From Actinomycetes bacterium (GTDB lineage Bacteria; Actinomycetota; Acidimicrobiia; Acidimicrobiales; RAAP-2), in contig JAKATJ010000002.1 of the NCBI GenBank assembly GCA_021828005.1, forward strand, positions 2,859-41,160: DNA of 38,302 bases, read 5' to 3'. This document shows, piece after piece, positions 35,254-38,302 of the stretch. The translations under genes and the position numbers were made by a program. The notes under the pieces are model-generated. The model did no database searches, was not told the DNA's origin, and saw nothing but the letters and a program-made list of their open reading frames with translations. How positions within the stretch are numbered: position 1 is the first letter of the stretch; each line of letters starts with the position of its first letter.

Positions 35254-36944
35254 CCACGCTTCGGTCGGGGTCGGCGACCGACGTCGGAAAGGTCCGCACC
35301 ACCAACCAAGACGTCGCGCTCGAAGAGCCCGGTCTCTTCGCCGTGGCCGACGGCATGGGTGGCCATGCCGGTGGGGAGGTCGCGGCGCGGCTGGCAGTGG
35401 ACTCGCTGCGAGCGGCGTTCCGGAACGCTCCGACGATAGAGGGCCTCCGCCGCGCGGTGGCCGAGGCCAATCGCGCGGTGTGGCGCCAGGGGCAGTCGCG
35501 GAGCGGCCTGCTCGGAATGGGGACCACGCTGACCGTGACGGCGCTGGTCGAGGATCCGGGCGGCCGCCAGGTCGTCGCGCTCGCCAACGTCGGCGACTCT
35601 CGCGCCTACGTGTACTCCAGGGGTCAGGTCATCCAGGTCACCGCCGACCACAGCCTCGCCGAGGAGAAGGTCCGCCAGGGGCAACTGACCGAGGCGGAAG
35701 CCGCGGTCCATCCTCACCGACACGTGCTCACGCGCGCGCTCGGGGTGTCCTCGGACGTCGACGTCGACCTCTGGGAGCTGCATCTGCACGACGGCGACCG
35801 CATCCTCCTCTGCAGCGACGGGTTGACGAACGAGGTGGACGACGAGCGCATCGGCGAGGTCCTGGGCTCGGTGAAAGACCCGTCCGGCGCGGCGAAGAGG
35901 CTCGTGAAGGCCGCCCTCGACCACGGTGGCAGCGACAACGTGACTTGCGTCGTGATCGACGTCGGCGACACCGGGTCGTCCGTCGTTCCCCGGGCCGGAG
36001 CACGGGGCGAGGGGGCTCGATCCGCGCCGGTCGCTGCCGGAGCGGAAGAGGGTGCTGCCGGAGCGGAAGAGGGTGCCGGGCGAGACGGCAGAGAGCCGAC
36101 GACGGGAGCAGACGCCGAATCGCCAGGGGAGGGGAACGCGATCGAAGCGGTAGCCGAGGAGGAGCCCAGCGGCGCGAGCGCCTTCGGGCAGGCTCGCCCG
36201 CTGCGCGTGCTGAGCGGCACCGGCACCGGGACCCGTGGCCGCGGGGCCCCGCTGAAGAAGGGGTCCGGCGTCGGGAGGGGGAGCCCCACCACCGTCGCCT
36301 TCGCCGTCGCGAACGGCGCCGGCGTCGCCGAGGCAGGCGGGCAGGCCGTCGGGAGCGTCCGCGCATCGGCGCGGCTGGAGGCGGCGGAGCTCCGCAGACT
36401 GCAGCCGCGGCGGGAGCGTCGGCGCGGACGGCGCCGGGCGCCGGGCGCTTCGCGGCTGTTCACCCTGCGGCTGTTGGGCTTCGTGGTGCTGCTCCTCGCT
36501 GTCGTCGGCGCCGGCTATGTCGCGCTGCGCTGGTACTCGATGGACGAGTGGTATGTCGGCATCGACCACGGCCGTCTCGCGGTGTACCAGGGGCGGCCGG
36601 GAGGTTTCTTGTGGTTCAAGCCCCGCCTCGTCGACAAGAGCAAGCTGACGACCCACGAGGTGCTCGCCTACCGGCTTCCCCAGCTCCGCTCCGACCACCA
36701 GGAGACATCGCTCGCCGCTGCCAAGAGCTACATGGCGAACCTTCACGCGGAGTACCAAGCGGCCTCGATCCTGCCGACCGGACGCACACCGAAGACCCGG
36801 CTGGCCCCGACCGCGCGCACACCGAGCACGGCAACGACGGCCCGTTCCGGCACGACCCCGACGACCTCGACCTCGACGACCTCGACCTCGACGACCTCGA
36901 CCTCCACCAGTGCCTTCTCGGTGCCGGTGGGCGTGTGGCAGTGA
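35250..36944 (+). CDS. pstP: PP2C-type Ser/Thr protein phosphatase, PstP-like
   Basis: A 564-residue protein. The PP2C domain (about 1-240) has TNQD (18-21), the metal site FAVADGMGGHAGG with Asp34, GMGTTLT, VALANVGDSRAYVY, ILLCSDGLTNEVDD and GGSDNVTCVVID. An acidic linker with a 21-base duplication (36033-36053 and 36054-36074) leads to a basic region, a transmembrane helix at about 405-427, and a 130-residue outer part ending in a Thr/Ser tail. PstP removes phosphates from PknA/PknB and their substrates. It is coupled to fhaB. The kinases are not in the window. Confidence 0.93.
   Translation: MTTLRSGSATDVGKVRTTNQDVALEEPGLFAVADGMGGHAGGEVAARLAVDSLRAAFRNAPTIEGLRRAVAEANRAVWRQGQSRSGLLGMGTTLTVTALVEDPGGRQVVALANVGDSRAYVYSRGQVIQVTADHSLAEEKVRQGQLTEAEAAVHPHRHVLTRALGVSSDVDVDLWELHLHDGDRILLCSDGLTNEVDDERIGEVLGSVKDPSGAAKRLVKAALDHGGSDNVTCVVIDVGDTGSSVVPRAGARGEGARSAPVAAGAEEGAAGAEEGAGRDGREPTTGADAESPGEGNAIEAVAEEEPSGASAFGQARPLRVLSGTGTGTRGRGAPLKKGSGVGRGSPTTVAFAVANGAGVAEAGGQAVGSVRASARLEAAELRRLQPRRERRRGRRRAPGASRLFTLRLLGFVVLLLAVVGAGYVALRWYSMDEWYVGIDHGRLAVYQGRPGGFLWFKPRLVDKSKLTTHEVLAYRLPQLRSDHQETSLAAAKSYMANLHAEYQAASILPTGRTPKTRLAPTARTPSTATTARSGTTPTTSTSTTSTSTTSTSTSAFSVPVGVWQ
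36861..36905 (+). repeat. 15-base tandem repeat encoding a Thr/Ser tail
   Basis: ACGACCTCGACCTCG occurs at 36861-36875 and 36876-36890, and a third copy (36891-36905) differs at the last base. It encodes TST-rich units in the outer tail of the phosphatase, and such repeats may vary in copy number. Confidence 0.75.
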
Positions 36945-37029
36945 GCTTCTCGGACCGCCAGCATGCTCCCGACCCAGGCCCAGAGGTCCTGTGCGGCGCC
37001 GCCGCGGGGGCAGGGAGAGACGAGCGCTG

Positions 37030-38302
37030 ATGAGACGGCGTTTCGACAATGCCCGCGGGCTGGTTCTCGCGTCGTACGGGTCTGTGCCCGCCCGGTCCGT
37101 GCCGACCGGTGCGCCGCACGAGAATTACCAGTACAGACGCGTCTATCCAACAGGGCCCCTCTATTCGAACGTAGTGGGGTACCCCGCCCACTTCTACGGC
37201 ACCGCAGTGGCCGAGCACACCTGCAACACGTTCCTGGGCGTACACGAGGGACCCGCACAGGCCCTAGGTCAGCTCCTCGAGACACCGGGCACAACTACCG
37301 ACGACCTGACGCTGACCGTGATGCCCCTGCTTCAGCGGCTCGCCGCACATGTGCTCGCGGCAGTGCCAGACACGAACAAGGACGCGGCGATCACGGTCAG
37401 CGTCAAAACATCTGCGGTCCTCGCGATGCACTCGAACCCCACCTACGCAAACAACGCGCTCGCCACGCCGACAGCCGCGAAAGACGAGGCTGCGGGCCGG
37501 AAGGACCGGGGCAAGCCGGATCACGAAGGCTTCGTGGCGTACCCGTCGATGGCCACGTTCGAGACGTTTGCCCCCGGCTCGACGTTCAAGGTCGCGACTT
37601 CGAGCGCGGTGTACAACCTGAAGCCTGCCCTCGGGAATTTTGCGTTCCGCATCGCAGGGTGCACCACGCGGGGAGCGATCCCCGAGACCAGCAAGGTGAT
37701 CTGCAACGACGCCACAGCGCCGAAAGCAGCAAGCCCTTGCGGCGGCACGATGATCCAGATGCTGCCAGAGTCCTGCCACCCTGGATACGCGGAGCTCGAC
37801 CTCGCGATCGGCGGCACAGCCCTCTACGAAGAGGCCGAGGTCGGGTTCGACCAGATGCCCCGGATCGATCTCGTGTTTCCTCCCGGCGGCGTCTCGAAGT
37901 CCAACTGCCCGACACCGGTGCTCGCTCCGCAGGGCAGGCTCGGTCTGCCCGGCGTCGCGCTCTCGGCGTTCGGTCAGGAGACAGTCACCGCCACCGACCT
38001 TCAGAGCACCATGGTCGCCCAGGGGATCGCGAACAAGGGGGTAGTCATGACGCCGCGCGTGATGGCCGAGATCCGCAACGCGGCAAGCGGGCTCGTCAGC
38101 GCTACCAGCCGTCGGTCTTCAAGGACGCGGAGTCGGCGAAGGCAGCCGAGAGCGTGAGCAAGCTGATGCAGCTCGTCGCGACGACACCCGCCGGAACCGC
38201 CTACGGCGCCGGGTTCCCGCCGCAGTGGGGCATCGCCGTGAAGACCGGGACCGCTCAGGCAGGCGCCGGCAGCACGAATACGACCGACTGGATGATCGGA
38301 TT
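37030..38302 (+). pseudogene. PbpA-like penicillin-binding protein remnant (N-truncated, frameshifted, runs off the window)
   Basis: The reading from ATG 37030 (MRRRFDNARGLVLASYGSVPARS) begins inside the family: the N-terminal transmembrane anchor and first conserved segment are missing. The transpeptidase part has the STFK motif (Ser nucleophile; APGSTFKVATSSAVY) and, at the end, VKTGTAQ. The middle motif that should be SxN reads SCHPGY, so the Asn is lost. Near 38100 a single missing base breaks the frame: VS then continues in another frame as RYQPSVFKDAESAKAAESVSKLMQLVATTPAGTAYGAGF. The uncorrected frame ends at 38157. Usually rodA lies between pstP and pbpA, but only 85 bases are present here, with nothing of rodA. 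A functional copy is expected elsewhere. Confidence 0.75.

Overview
The window is a GC-rich actinobacterial chromosome segment that spans the replication origin. The gene order closely follows the conserved block best known from Mycobacterium: DUF6049 protein-murJ-trxB-trxA-cwlM-like, then parB-parA-rsmG-jag-yidC-yidD-rnpA-rpmH read leftward, then dnaA-dnaN-recF-dciA-gyrB-gyrA read rightward. The lack of sigM, the inserted DegV gene, the short origin spacers and the style of the proteins suggest a deep-branching actinobacterium, perhaps of the class Acidimicrobiia. That placement is inference.

Region 1 (75-8020, +): envelope and redox genes. These are a secreted DUF6049 protein, MurJ with a disordered tail in place of a pseudokinase, a DegV lipid-binding protein, a small membrane protein, TrxB, TrxA and a CwlM-like amidase-fold protein that has lost its zinc ligands. 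Region 2 (8206-14908, -): parB/parA, rsmG, jag, yidC, yidD, rnpA and rpmH. A free-standing LAGLIDADG gene on the opposite strand interrupts the block. It is preceded by two composite repeats built from parS half-sites. Region 3 (14909-16915): the origin region, with mirrored rpmH and dnaA promoter candidates and inverted pairs of DnaA-box cores on both sides of dnaA. Region 4 (15256-24251, +): dnaA, dnaN, recF, dciA, gyrB and gyrA.

Region 5 (24377-33595): accessory genes. They are a DMT-type membrane protein, an HtrA-like protease, an acetamidase/formamidase, an Ntn asparaginase, a PLP decarboxylase, a small conserved protein, a degenerate phosphoglycerate kinase paralogue coupled to a small HTH gene, and the decayed remnant of a collagen-like gene. 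Region 6 (33674-38302): tRNA-Leu(CAG), then a tightly overlapping fhaA-fhaB-pstP operon. Where rodA and pbpA normally follow, rodA is gone and pbpA is an N-truncated, frameshifted remnant.

MurJ, the CwlM-like protein, FhaA, FhaB and the PP2C phosphatase are the non-kinase parts of the PknB-controlled peptidoglycan regulatory module known in mycobacteria. Here they lie on both sides of the origin, and no PknA/PknB gene is present in the window. The most unusual items are the composite parS-like sites beside the LAGLIDADG gene, the mirrored origin promoters, the inactive amidase, the YidC groove Arg-to-Met change, the GyrB EGNSAGS motif, the pseudo-PGK, and the rodA/pbpA decay.
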